Assembly: GCA_028710485.1 (NCBI GenBank)
Contig: JAQTTZ010000005.1
Location: 1 to 64,000 of the forward strand
Source of the DNA: Bacteriovorax sp.
Lineage (GTDB): Bacteria > Bdellovibrionota > Bacteriovoracia > Bacteriovoracales > Bacteriovoracaceae
Reading direction: 5' to 3'
Length of the DNA stretch: 64,000 bases
A model generated the notes under the pieces. The model saw only the letters and a program-made list of their open reading frames with translations. It searched no databases and was not told where the DNA came from. The number at the start of each line of letters is the position of its first letter. Positions within the stretch are counted from its first letter, which is position 1. Position numbers and translations under genes: made by a program. This document shows, piece after piece, positions 26,479 to 35,601 of this stretch.

Positions 26479-28449
26479 ATGTTGGCCAGCTTTTCTGAGT
26501 TTAAGTTCTATCAGTCATTCAGAATTCCTGTAGAAGAAGCCGATGATCTAAGGTTTCTAGTTCAAATAGAAAGAGGAAAGGGGTCCAACGAATACATCAA
26601 TGATGCGAAGTTGATTGATATCAGTTTGACTGGTTTTGGTTTTGCTACAGCAGAGCGAATTTCGGTTGGAAAAGAACTCTTGATTTCACTTCAATATAAA
26701 AAATATCATATTGATTTAACGGGAAGGATAGTGCGCGCATTTTCTCAGACCCTGGATGATCAAAAGATTATTTATGGAATCGAAATTGATGAAGATAAGG
26801 CCATTTCAAAATTTCTTGAACACTATATTATGGGGTTCTCTTCAGAACGTTTAAAAGATTGTTTAATCGATTCTGCGATCAAAGAGAGATACACCAAGGC
26901 CACTGATGGTTTTGAAGTCTTCTCGCTCCTATTATCGCTCTTTAAAGACATTACGCATTTTGGAGATAAAGAAGGATTTATCGAATCAATGCTGGAAGAA
27001 GTTATTCGTATTTTGAACGCTCAAAGAGCATCTCTCTTTTTAATTAATCCAGAAACAAATGAGCTCGAGGCCGTTTGCGCGCTTGGAATTAGAAAAGAAC
27101 AATTAAAATTTGATTATCGAGTAGGAATCGCAGGTTCCGTTTTTACTACCGGAGTTGCCCTTAACATCGACACAGTTCACGATAGCACTCGCTTCAATGA
27201 AGCTTTCGATAAAAAATTGGGTTTTGAAACTCGTTCAATAATTTGTCATCCAATTCATAATGGAGAAGATAAAATTATCGGTGTTATCGAAGTTTTAAAT
27301 AAACGTAACGAAGATCGTTTTACAATTGAAGATGAAAAGATTATGAAAGTCCTGTCTCTCATTTTCTCTTCCGTGTTTTATAATTTTACTCCTATGTCTG
27401 AGAAGTCTACAATCAGAAGATTTTCTGGCCCATTTGATAGAAAGAACGCTTTGATTGGTAGAGTTCCTCATGTCGCTTCTTTACGAAGCACAATTATGAA
27501 ATTAAAAGATATTGAGGCCCCCGTTTTAATCTACGGAGAAAAAGGTGTTGGAAAATCGCTCTATGCAAAAATTCTACACGTTGAAGGTCAACGTGGATTG
27601 AAACCTTTTGAAGTGATTTATTGTGAGGATAAAGATCAAGAGGCAGTTGAAAAACTTCTTTTTGGACCTGAAGAAGCTGAATGTAGATTAATTGCTTGCA
27701 AGGGAGGAACGGTTCACCTTCATGAAATCTGGGCGCTTTCTATTAAAAGCCAAAGAAAGTTTCTGACTATTTTAAGAGACCGCCATATTCCAGATACTAA
27801 ATTTAGTCTGGATGTCAGAATTGTTGCAACGACTACCAGAGACCTTGGTGTATTAGTAGCTAGTGGAGAGTTTGACCGCGATCTTTATGAGTTCCTGTCA
27901 AAGGCCACGGTTTTCATAGAGCCACTAAGAAGACGAGGAGATGATTTTGAACTACTCGTTGATTATTTCTTGAAAGTTGAATGTAAAAAACAGGGTCTTC
28001 TTCTTAAGTCTTTTGCTCCAAAATTAATGGAGAAATTAAAGAAGTACGATTGGCCAGGAAATATTAAAGAACTTAAGCAATCTGTTGAGCGCGCTGTTCT
28101 TTATAATCCTAAGGCCCATGTGATCACTGATATTGATATTCAAGATTCAGCGTCACCACTGGTCGATATTTCTGAGAAGAAAAGAATGTTTGGCGATCTA
28201 CCATTTGTAAGTGATCACAATATTGCGCTAAAAGACCGTCTGGCCTTAGTGGAACGAGAAATGATCCACGCTGAGATCAGAAGAAGTAACGGGAATAAAT
28301 CAAAAGCTGCAAAAGAAATGGGAATCAGCCGAGAGGCCCTTAGGAAAAAACTTTTGATGAGTACCGACATTTTAAAATCTCTCAATCTCTCTGAAGATGA
28401 GCGTTTGAGAATTCAAAAAGAGGACGACGAGTTTGCTTGTGCTGCTTAG
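26479..28449 (+). CDS. PilZ-GAF-AAA+ (sigma54-activator-like)-Fis-type HTH protein
   Basis: PilZ-like N-term, GAF (AQRASLFLINPETNELEAV), Walker A GEKGVGKS, WPGNIKELKQSVERAV, HTH NGNKSKAAKEMGISREALRKKL. Confidence 0.8.
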   Translation: MLASFSEFKFYQSFRIPVEEADDLRFLVQIERGKGSNEYINDAKLIDISLTGFGFATAERISVGKELLISLQYKKYHIDLTGRIVRAFSQTLDDQKIIYGIEIDEDKAISKFLEHYIMGFSSERLKDCLIDSAIKERYTKATDGFEVFSLLLSLFKDITHFGDKEGFIESMLEEVIRILNAQRASLFLINPETNELEAVCALGIRKEQLKFDYRVGIAGSVFTTGVALNIDTVHDSTRFNEAFDKKLGFETRSIICHPIHNGEDKIIGVIEVLNKRNEDRFTIEDEKIMKVLSLIFSSVFYNFTPMSEKSTIRRFSGPFDRKNALIGRVPHVASLRSTIMKLKDIEAPVLIYGEKGVGKSLYAKILHVEGQRGLKPFEVIYCEDKDQEAVEKLLFGPEEAECRLIACKGGTVHLHEIWALSIKSQRKFLTILRDRHIPDTKFSLDVRIVATTTRDLGVLVASGEFDRDLYEFLSKATVFIEPLRRRGDDFELLVDYFLKVECKKQGLLLKSFAPKLMEKLKKYDWPGNIKELKQSVERAVLYNPKAHVITDIDIQDSASPLVDISEKKRMFGDLPFVSDHNIALKDRLALVEREMIHAEIRRSNGNKSKAAKEMGISREALRKKLLMSTDILKSLNLSEDERLRIQKEDDEFACAA

Positions 28450-28485
28450 TGGAGAATCTATTGAAGAATCGACTGGAGTCTCTGG

Positions 28486-29301
28486 GTGACCTTTTTAACG
28501 ACATTTTTATCACATCTTAATTTTAAGGATCTAATCGATATTTTTATCGTGACGATCCTTATTTACCAATTATTATTAATTGTTCGTGGAACTAAAGCTG
28601 CTCAGATGATCGTGGGTCTTGGGGTCCTGTTTGGTCTTTTCTGGCTCGGTATTACCTTTAAGCTTTACTCACTCAATTGGGTGCTGGCCCATTTCTTCGA
28701 TTCATTTTTTATTATCGTCATTGTGCTTTTTCAGGATCAATTCAGAAGTGCACTTGCCTCTGTTGGGACTAGTCGAAATCTTATTACGGTATTTGCTAAA
28801 GACGAATATGATTTTGAAATAGATGAAGTGGTTGAAGCTTCGGGGGCCCTTTCAAGAGAAAAAATTGGTGCCTTGATTGTTATTGAGAGAACTCATGGCC
28901 TTCTCAATTTCGTTAATACTGGTACTCGTTTGGATTGCCGTATTCATTCAGATATTATTTACTCTATTTTCGAATCGAGTTCGTCACTGCACGACGGAGC
29001 GATCATTATCCAAAATGGAAAGATATCTGCAGCGGGATGTTTTCTACCGCTTTCAAAAAACTTTGACATAGAACGCCACCTTGGGACTCGTCACCGGGCA
29101 GCTTTGGGGCTATCAGAAGTAACGGATGCATTAGTTGTTACAGTTTCTGAAGAAACAGGTAAGATTAATCTATGTGTTGAAGGAATTTTTTATCTTTGTA
29201 AAACTGAAAAAGAATTAGGCCAGTATTTGCGTCACATTTGGAGCAATGAAAGTTTAGACGGCACGCTCCGAGCGATTAAAACGAAAGATATGGTCCGTTA
29301 A
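28486..29301 (+). CDS. cdaA: diadenylate cyclase (DAC/CdaA family)
   Basis: TM N-term; LHDGAIIIQNGKISAAGCFLPL and GTRHRAALGLSE catalytic motifs; GTG start. Confidence 0.92.
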   Translation: MTFLTTFLSHLNFKDLIDIFIVTILIYQLLLIVRGTKAAQMIVGLGVLFGLFWLGITFKLYSLNWVLAHFFDSFFIIVIVLFQDQFRSALASVGTSRNLITVFAKDEYDFEIDEVVEASGALSREKIGALIVIERTHGLLNFVNTGTRLDCRIHSDIIYSIFESSSSLHDGAIIIQNGKISAAGCFLPLSKNFDIERHLGTRHRAALGLSEVTDALVVTVSEETGKINLCVEGIFYLCKTEKELGQYLRHIWSNESLDGTLRAIKTKDMVR

Positions 29302-29326
29302 AATAATGTAAAAATGATTAAATTAA

Positions 29327-30013
29327 ATGAAACGTGAAACTGCACAACGACATTCACTGAAAATCATCGCCATCTTTTTTGCTGTGTCATTATGGTTTTA
29401 TGTATTAAACAGCGAACCTATCCAAATAGAGAGAAAACTGGCCATTAATTATATCGTGCCAAAAGGTTTTGCCATTGCGAGTTTAAGCGAAAAAGAAGTC
29501 ACGCTAAAAATTAAAGGTTCAAAGGCGTTCATTCAGAATATTTTTTCAAATAAAGAAAAACTTAATGTTGACCTGAATCCTTACTTTGCATCTTCTGGAA
29601 AATCTTTTAAAGTAAAATTCTATGCAAGCGATGTGACTATCCCTTTTGGCGTAGAAATTCTAGATATCTCACCTAAAGAAACCTCTATCGAGCTAGACCG
29701 TAATGTCATAATGGAAATGCCCATTAAAGTTCTCTATATTGGCGATGCTCCAAAAGATCGAAAAATTAAAGAAGTTGTCATTGAGCCTCAAAGCCTGATG
29801 ATCTCCGGACCGATTGAGATTTTAAAATCTGTGTCAAGACTTGAAACTGCTCCCGTTAATCTAGCCTTGTTTAATAAAGACGAAGGCAGTACAACAGTGT
29901 CCCTAAGTGAGCTTGACCCACGTTTAAAATTTGAAGAGGGCCGCAAAGTAAGACTTAATTACAAGACACAACTATTGAATCCAAAACGTGCCATAAAAAA
30001 TAATTTACAATAA
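29327..30013 (+). CDS. YbbR-like domain protein (CdaR-type)
   Basis: single N-term TM plus YbbR repeats, between cdaA and glmM. Confidence 0.82.
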   Translation: MKRETAQRHSLKIIAIFFAVSLWFYVLNSEPIQIERKLAINYIVPKGFAIASLSEKEVTLKIKGSKAFIQNIFSNKEKLNVDLNPYFASSGKSFKVKFYASDVTIPFGVEILDISPKETSIELDRNVIMEMPIKVLYIGDAPKDRKIKEVVIEPQSLMISGPIEILKSVSRLETAPVNLALFNKDEGSTTVSLSELDPRLKFEEGRKVRLNYKTQLLNPKRAIKNNLQ

Positions 30014-30070
30014 AAACGAATATCAAAAAGTGATTTGATAAATATAGAAGAATGTTCAAAGGATTTTAAA

Positions 30071-31435
30071 ATGTCGGAAAGAAAATTATTTGGAACGGAT
30101 GGCATCAGAGGAAAGGCCAACGTCTATCCAATGACAGCAGAGATTGCAACTGCTTTAGGGCGAGCAGTAACTCATTATTTTCAATCAACCAATCCCACTA
30201 ATACCAAACCCCTTATTATTGTCGGAAAAGATACAAGACTCAGTTGCTATATGTTAGAGATGGCCTTTGCCTCAGGGGTTTGCTCGCAAGGTGGAGAGGT
30301 AATTTTAACTGGTCCACTTCCCACTCCAGGGATTGCCTTCGTAACACACTCAATGCGTGCTGATGCCGGTGTTATGATTTCTGCTTCACACAATCATTTT
30401 CAAGATAACGGAATCAAAATTTTTGATGGGAAAGGATTTAAACTTCCAGACTCAGTTGAATTGGAACTTGAGCGCTTAGTTCTCAATTCAGATTCAATGC
30501 CAATTAAAACAGGATCTCAATTAGGGAATGCAGAGAGATTAAAAGAAGTTTATGGACGATACATCGTTCATGTTAAGTCTGCTCTTGCTTACGATTATGA
30601 TTTGGATGGAATGAGAATTGTTCTCGATTGCGCCAATGGTGCTGGTTATAAAGTTACTCCAATGATGTTTCATGAATTAGGAGCAGAGGTTTTTCCACTT
30701 GGTATTTCTCCCAACGGTGAAAACATTAATAAGAATTGTGGATCTCTTCACCCTGAAGCCGCGCGTGCCGAAGTTTTAAAATACCGTGCTGATATCGGTG
30801 TTTGTATTGATGGTGATGGAGATAGAGTGACCGTCATTGATGAAGAAGGTACCATTATTGATGGGGATAAGCTTATTGGTCTCTTTGCTAAACTACTTTT
30901 ATCACGCGGAGAACTCAAAAAAGGCGATACTGTAGTTGGTACAGTCATGTCCAATTTAGGTCTGGAACTTTACATAAAGTCTTTAGGGTTAAATTTTGTC
31001 CGCACCAAAGTTGGAGATCGTTACATCATTGAGTATATGCGATCTAATGGCTGTATCCTAGGCGGAGAGCCTTCAGGGCATATTATTTTTATTAAACATT
31101 CAACGACAGGTGACGGTGCCCTTGGGGCACTAAAAGTTATTGAATCGATGAAATACTTTAATCTTCCTCTTAAAGATTTAGTTGCAGAAATAGAACTTTT
31201 CCCTCAATTTATTAAAAATGTTATAGTGAAAAATAAACCGCCTCTTGAGTCTGTCGCCAGCATTCAAGAGGGAATTAAAAAAGCCGAAGAAAGATTACTT
31301 GGGAAAGGGCGAGTGCTTCTGCGCTATTCTGGAACTGAGTCACTATTGCGAGTAATGGTTGAAGGCAATATTGCCGAAACAGTCGAAGAAGAGTGCCAGC
31401 GCTTAATTGATATCGTAACAAAAGAAATTGGATAA
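30071..31435 (+). CDS. glmM: phosphoglucosamine mutase
   Basis: MSERKLFGTDGIRGKAN, ISASHNHFQDNGIKIF, DGDGDRV, GGEPSGHII, RYSGTESLLRVMVEG. Confidence 0.96.
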   Translation: MSERKLFGTDGIRGKANVYPMTAEIATALGRAVTHYFQSTNPTNTKPLIIVGKDTRLSCYMLEMAFASGVCSQGGEVILTGPLPTPGIAFVTHSMRADAGVMISASHNHFQDNGIKIFDGKGFKLPDSVELELERLVLNSDSMPIKTGSQLGNAERLKEVYGRYIVHVKSALAYDYDLDGMRIVLDCANGAGYKVTPMMFHELGAEVFPLGISPNGENINKNCGSLHPEAARAEVLKYRADIGVCIDGDGDRVTVIDEEGTIIDGDKLIGLFAKLLLSRGELKKGDTVVGTVMSNLGLELYIKSLGLNFVRTKVGDRYIIEYMRSNGCILGGEPSGHIIFIKHSTTGDGALGALKVIESMKYFNLPLKDLVAEIELFPQFIKNVIVKNKPPLESVASIQEGIKKAEERLLGKGRVLLRYSGTESLLRVMVEGNIAETVEEECQRLIDIVTKEIG

Positions 31436-31458
31436 ATATATCTAGCTTAGGAGCATCT

Positions 31459-32223
31459 ATGAATTCTGGGATTCCTCGTTTGGGAATAAATATCGATCAC
31501 GTGGCAACCCTTCGGCAAGCTCGTGGTGAAGAGTATCCAAGTGTCGTTGATGCTGCTCAAGTTTCTCTTTTAAATGGAGCAGATCAGATTACAATTCATT
31601 TAAGAGAAGACCGCAGACATATTCAAGACTATGACGTCGAAGCCGTTAGGTTAGTGACTAAACGATTTGGAAAACCTCTCAATTTAGAAATGGGAGTTAA
31701 TCCCGAGATTGTTGAAATAGCTATTGCCTCAACTCCAGAATGGATTTGTATCGTGCCTGAAAAGCGCGAAGAAAAAACAACTGAAGGTGGTTTGGACTTA
31801 TTAGATGATAATAATTTTATTCGTATTGAAGATGCCGTAAAAAAATTAAAGGCTTCTATTAAAGATGTAAAAATCTCGCTTTTTCTTGAAGCAAAAATGG
31901 AAACACTCGCGCGCGCAGTGGAGCTTCCCATTGACGCAGTGGAAATTCACACCGGAGAATTTGCTAAAGTTTTTGCCAATGGAGATGATACTTCTCAATT
32001 TATTGAGCAATATAAAAGTGCTCATGAATTTCTAAAAAGCCATAAGGTTGCCTGCCACGCGGGTCATGGCCTGACAGATGAAAGCGTAGTGCCTCTTTTA
32101 GAAAGTAACATTTTTGAAGAGTACAATATTGGACATTGGATAATTTGCCAATCACTTTTCAAAGGCCTTGCTGACACCGTTAAAAATTTGAAGGCGACCT
32201 TCGACGCTCATCCTATAAAATAA
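31459..32223 (+). CDS. pdxJ: pyridoxine 5'-phosphate synthase
   Basis: LGINIDHVATLRQARGEEYPSVVDAA, HLREDRRHIQDYDV, HAGHGLT. Confidence 0.96.
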   Translation: MNSGIPRLGINIDHVATLRQARGEEYPSVVDAAQVSLLNGADQITIHLREDRRHIQDYDVEAVRLVTKRFGKPLNLEMGVNPEIVEIAIASTPEWICIVPEKREEKTTEGGLDLLDDNNFIRIEDAVKKLKASIKDVKISLFLEAKMETLARAVELPIDAVEIHTGEFAKVFANGDDTSQFIEQYKSAHEFLKSHKVACHAGHGLTDESVVPLLESNIFEEYNIGHWIICQSLFKGLADTVKNLKATFDAHPIK

Positions 32224-32239
32224 AAACAGAAGGCCTACT

Positions 32240-32665
32240 ATGAGTTCAATTCGCGAATGGAAAAAAGTTTTAGAATCTGATCTTGCCAATATAGCAACAG
32301 AGTTAAAAGAAGTGGTTCAGCCTCCTTGCGTGATCATTCTCGAAGGCCCTGTAGGTGCCGGCAAAACTACATTTACCAGAGCGTTCATTGAGCGCGATAA
32401 AGCCGCAAGCCCGACTTATTCACTAATCAATGAAATTGATAATATCGTTCACGCTGATCTTTATCGCATTGAAAAAAAAGAAGAGCTAATTCATTTAGAA
32501 ATACCCATGTATCTTGAAGAGAAAGATTATTTTTTAATCGAGTGGGGCATGCCTTACCTTTATGAACTTCAACGAATTATCGGTGATGAGTTTAAGTTTT
32601 ATCAATTGAAAATTGAGATCAATGAACAGAAAAGTCGGAACTTTTACCTTAATAAAATTTCCTAA
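32240..32665 (+). CDS. tsaE: tRNA threonylcarbamoyladenosine biosynthesis ATPase TsaE
   Basis: LEGPVGAGKTTFTRAFI, SPTYSLINEI, HADLYRIE, LIEWG. Confidence 0.92.
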   Translation: MSSIREWKKVLESDLANIATELKEVVQPPCVIILEGPVGAGKTTFTRAFIERDKAASPTYSLINEIDNIVHADLYRIEKKEELIHLEIPMYLEEKDYFLIEWGMPYLYELQRIIGDEFKFYQLKIEINEQKSRNFYLNKIS

Positions 32666-32736
32666 AATATAATTACCAGTGGGCAAAAAATACCGACAAA
32701 AACACTTTTGTATATTTATTTTTAGGCAATAATAGG

Positions 32737-32768
32737 CGATGAATCAAGTGACCTAATTCATCGGTTTT
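32737..32768 (+). terminator. possible terminator of the cdaA-tsaE operon
   Basis: CGATGAAT-N11-ATTCATCG followed by GTTTTATT. Confidence 0.45.
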
Positions 32769-32781
32769 ATTGGGGAAAATC

Positions 32782-32847
32782 ATGATTACGACGCTTAAGA
32801 CTACCTTAATTTCAACACCTTACAGCGTAAAGACAGTAATTTGTTGA
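32782..32847 (+). CDS. possible 21-aa leader peptide upstream of the rrf2-like gene
   Basis: ATG with GGGGAA upstream; MITTLKTTLISTPYSVKTVIC*. Confidence 0.25.
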   Translation: MITTLKTTLISTPYSVKTVIC

Positions 32848-33025
32848 TTGACTTCGAATCCTTTTACTTGTCATACTATTCTAGGTAGAAACGATTCTGA
32901 AGGAATTTAGAATTAGTTTAATGGGAGAAAGCAAGGATTGGCTTTCTCAAGTAGACGCACACATTTTCTAAAGAATTTTATCTAGACAGCTACCTAGCAA
33001 TTGGATTTTTTATGGAGGAAGACCA

Positions 33026-33544
33026 ATGAGACTTACATCTAAAGGACGTTACGCAGTTAGAGCAATGTTAGACCTTACCAGCCATTCAAATGGTAATCCG
33101 GTAAGATTACAAGAAATCTCAACAAGACAAAACATTAGTTTGCACTATTTAGAGCAACTTTTCAGAAAGCTAAGAAATGGCCAAGCTGTTAAGTCGGTTC
33201 GTGGACCAGGTGGTGGATATGTTCTTGCGAGAAACATGGACCAAATCACAATTAAAGACGTTCTAGAATGTGTTGGGGAAAACATCAATCCAGCTAGAGA
33301 CATCGTAGGATCAGAAGCAGAAACTGCGAATTCACTTGAATTCCATCTTTCTAAAAACTACTTCATGAACCTTGGTATTATCATGAAAGAATACTTAGCA
33401 ACGACTTCTCTTGGCGATCTTGTTAGAAAGTCAAAAGAAACTGAAATTGAAGCAGGGATTGGTCAAAACAATTCTGAAACACACGCTCAGTCGGGAATTA
33501 TGACTTCTTCGATTAGAAATCCAATCGGAGAGATCAATCAGTAG
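33026..33544 (+). CDS. Rrf2 family transcriptional regulator (IscR-like but lacking Fe-S cysteines)
   Basis: MRLTSKGRYAVRAMLDL, GPGGGYVLAR; only one Cys. Confidence 0.92.
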   Translation: MRLTSKGRYAVRAMLDLTSHSNGNPVRLQEISTRQNISLHYLEQLFRKLRNGQAVKSVRGPGGGYVLARNMDQITIKDVLECVGENINPARDIVGSEAETANSLEFHLSKNYFMNLGIIMKEYLATTSLGDLVRKSKETEIEAGIGQNNSETHAQSGIMTSSIRNPIGEINQ

Positions 33545-34706
33545 TCGATACTATTTTGATTATAATGCAACCTCCCCACTTTCGAAGAAGGTCATAGGCT
33601 TTCTTCAAGGTGGGGAGTTTTTATTTGGAAACCCCTCTTCTCTTCATCAAACCGGAAAAAAATCTCGTAAATATATCAATGAGACAACTGATTATTTATT
33701 CCAAACATTTTCCTTAGACCCAAAAGACTTTAATCTTTTTTATCATTCTGGGGCCACGGAGGGGATCAATACCTTTTTTAAAGGAGTGGCCCTAAAATAT
33801 TTTAAAGAAAAAAAAGTCGCGAGTTTTTTCTTCTCAACTGTAGACCATGCGTGCGTGGTGCTATTAAAAGACGACTTAGAAGCACTTGGGCATCATGTTT
33901 TCTTTTTTGAGGTAAACCGTGAAGGACTATTCGATACGCAAGAATTAATAACTAAAATTAATCATCAACAGCATCTAGGCCATGAATCCTTCATAAACTT
34001 TACCTATATAAATAATGAAACTGGAATCGTTTGGCCTCTCTCGCTGGCCTTAAAGATAAAAGAAGAAACCAATGCCTTCTTGCATGTAGATGCAGTTCAG
34101 TTAGTCGGAAAAATCTCCAACTGGAACCATCTTTCTCCCGTGCTTGATGCTTATACTTTTTCTGGTCATAAATTTGGTGCATTAAAAGGAGTTGGATTTT
34201 CTTTTGTAAAAAATGACTTGAAATTCTCTCCCTTGCTTGTTGGTGGTAATCAACAACTCGGTCTGAGACCTGGCACAGAAAATGTCATTGGCATTTATTC
34301 ATTAAAACTTGCTTTGGAAGATATTAAAGAGCATTTCTCGGCGACAGAGCTGTTGGAAGCGAAAAATGAGATTGAATCTAAATTGATTAATCTCATTGGC
34401 ACAAAAGGTGAGGTTGTTGGATTTCATTCACCAGAAAGAAACCTCAATACTATTTTTTTGGTTTTACATGGCCAAAAAGCAGAAATTTTAAGTGCCAAAT
34501 TTGATCTTCAGAAAGTTGATCTCTCGACAGGATCGGCCTGCTCTTCTGGTATTATTAAAGAAAACCGTATTCTCATGAGTATGGGGTATAGTTTTGATGA
34601 CTCTCGTTCATCACTTCGTTTTTCTTTTTCACCTTTGATGAAAAAATCAGAGGCCCAAAAATATTTTGAAAAAATAGAAAGTGTTTTTAAGGGTATTCTT
34701 CATTAG
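33537..34706 (+). CDS. cysteine desulfurase (IscS/NifS-like), probable non-NTG (ATC) start
   Basis: in-frame SSRYYFDYNATSPLSKK...FGNPSSLHQTGKKSRKYI...HSGATEGINTF; SGHKFGALKG PLP lysine; LSTGSACSSG active Cys; GGAG 6 nt before ATC 33537. Confidence 0.85.
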   Translation: MSSRYYFDYNATSPLSKKVIGFLQGGEFLFGNPSSLHQTGKKSRKYINETTDYLFQTFSLDPKDFNLFYHSGATEGINTFFKGVALKYFKEKKVASFFFSTVDHACVVLLKDDLEALGHHVFFFEVNREGLFDTQELITKINHQQHLGHESFINFTYINNETGIVWPLSLALKIKEETNAFLHVDAVQLVGKISNWNHLSPVLDAYTFSGHKFGALKGVGFSFVKNDLKFSPLLVGGNQQLGLRPGTENVIGIYSLKLALEDIKEHFSATELLEAKNEIESKLINLIGTKGEVVGFHSPERNLNTIFLVLHGQKAEILSAKFDLQKVDLSTGSACSSGIIKENRILMSMGYSFDDSRSSLRFSFSPLMKKSEAQKYFEKIESVFKGILH

Positions 34707-34740
34707 ATGGTAAGCGAACTACAAATAAACAGACCTATAT

Positions 34741-34769
34741 ATATAAGGGGTGATTTACACCCCTTATAT
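34741..34769. terminator. bidirectional hairpin between convergent genes
   Basis: ATATAAGGGGTG-ATTTA-CACCCCTTATAT. Confidence 0.6.
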
Positions 34770-34792
34770 AATTAATCTTAAATTATCTTCAT

Positions 34793-35509
34793 CTATCTTC
34801 TGCGATCGCCACTTAAGCGTAAAATCATCATGAAAAGGTTAATGAAATCTAAATAAAGAGTAAGTGCTCCAAGAATAGTTGCTCTTCCTTTATCTTCTTC
34901 ATTAAAAGTCTGACGGCCAATCATTTTAATTTTTTGCGTATCATAAGCTGTGAGTCCAGCGAATACTAATAGACCGATTAAGCTATAGGCTAAACCTGCT
35001 GCACCACCCATCATGCTCGGAAAGAACATTGAGAGCAGAGAAAAACCAATCATTCCAAAAAGACCCATCATACAAAAAGATCCAACAGGGCCCAGATCTT
35101 TCTTAGTGAAATAACCAAAAGCTGTAAGGCCTCCAAAACCAATTGCTGTGGTAAAAAATGCAGATTGAATACTTGCAGCTGTGTAGATCGCAAAGATTAC
35201 TGAGAAAGTTACACCGGTAAGTGCAGAGTAAAGAAGAAACAGTGCTGTTGCAGTAAGAACACTCATGCGATTGATTAAACCGCTGATTGAAAGAACTAAA
35301 CCGAACTGAGCAATTATAACTACCCAGAAAAGGGCGCGGTTTTGCATTATTGTTTGGACTAAACTTTCGTTAGTTCCAATAAATGAAGCCACGAATCCGG
35401 TAATCAATACTCCGATCGACATCCATTGATAAACTCTTGTCATGAATGCAGCGTTTTCTTTTGCGACTACATCACCTTCTGTAAAAAACTGGCCATTTTG
35501 GTTTGCCAT
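34793..35509 (-). CDS. Bax inhibitor-1 / YccA family membrane protein
   Basis: 7-TM; LTAYDTQKIKMIG motif, LYLDFINLFMMILRL C-term; SD before MANQNGQ. Confidence 0.92.
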   Translation of the reverse strand: MANQNGQFFTEGDVVAKENAAFMTRVYQWMSIGVLITGFVASFIGTNESLVQTIMQNRALFWVVIIAQFGLVLSISGLINRMSVLTATALFLLYSALTGVTFSVIFAIYTAASIQSAFFTTAIGFGGLTAFGYFTKKDLGPVGSFCMMGLFGMIGFSLLSMFFPSMMGGAAGLAYSLIGLLVFAGLTAYDTQKIKMIGRQTFNEEDKGRATILGALTLYLDFINLFMMILRLSGDRRR

Positions 35510-35601
35510 ATAAAAACACCCCTGGTTCAAATAAGCTTGAATAGCTTGATTATACTCTTAAAATTTAAAAAATTAAGCTTTTTTAGATCATCAGTTATGG
35601 C

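Noticed and set aside
33026-34706. Rrf2-IscS as one protein via programmed frameshift
   Set aside because: Possible in principle, but there is no slippery heptamer near the rrf2 stop and a well-spaced SD precedes ATC; treated as the less likely alternative.
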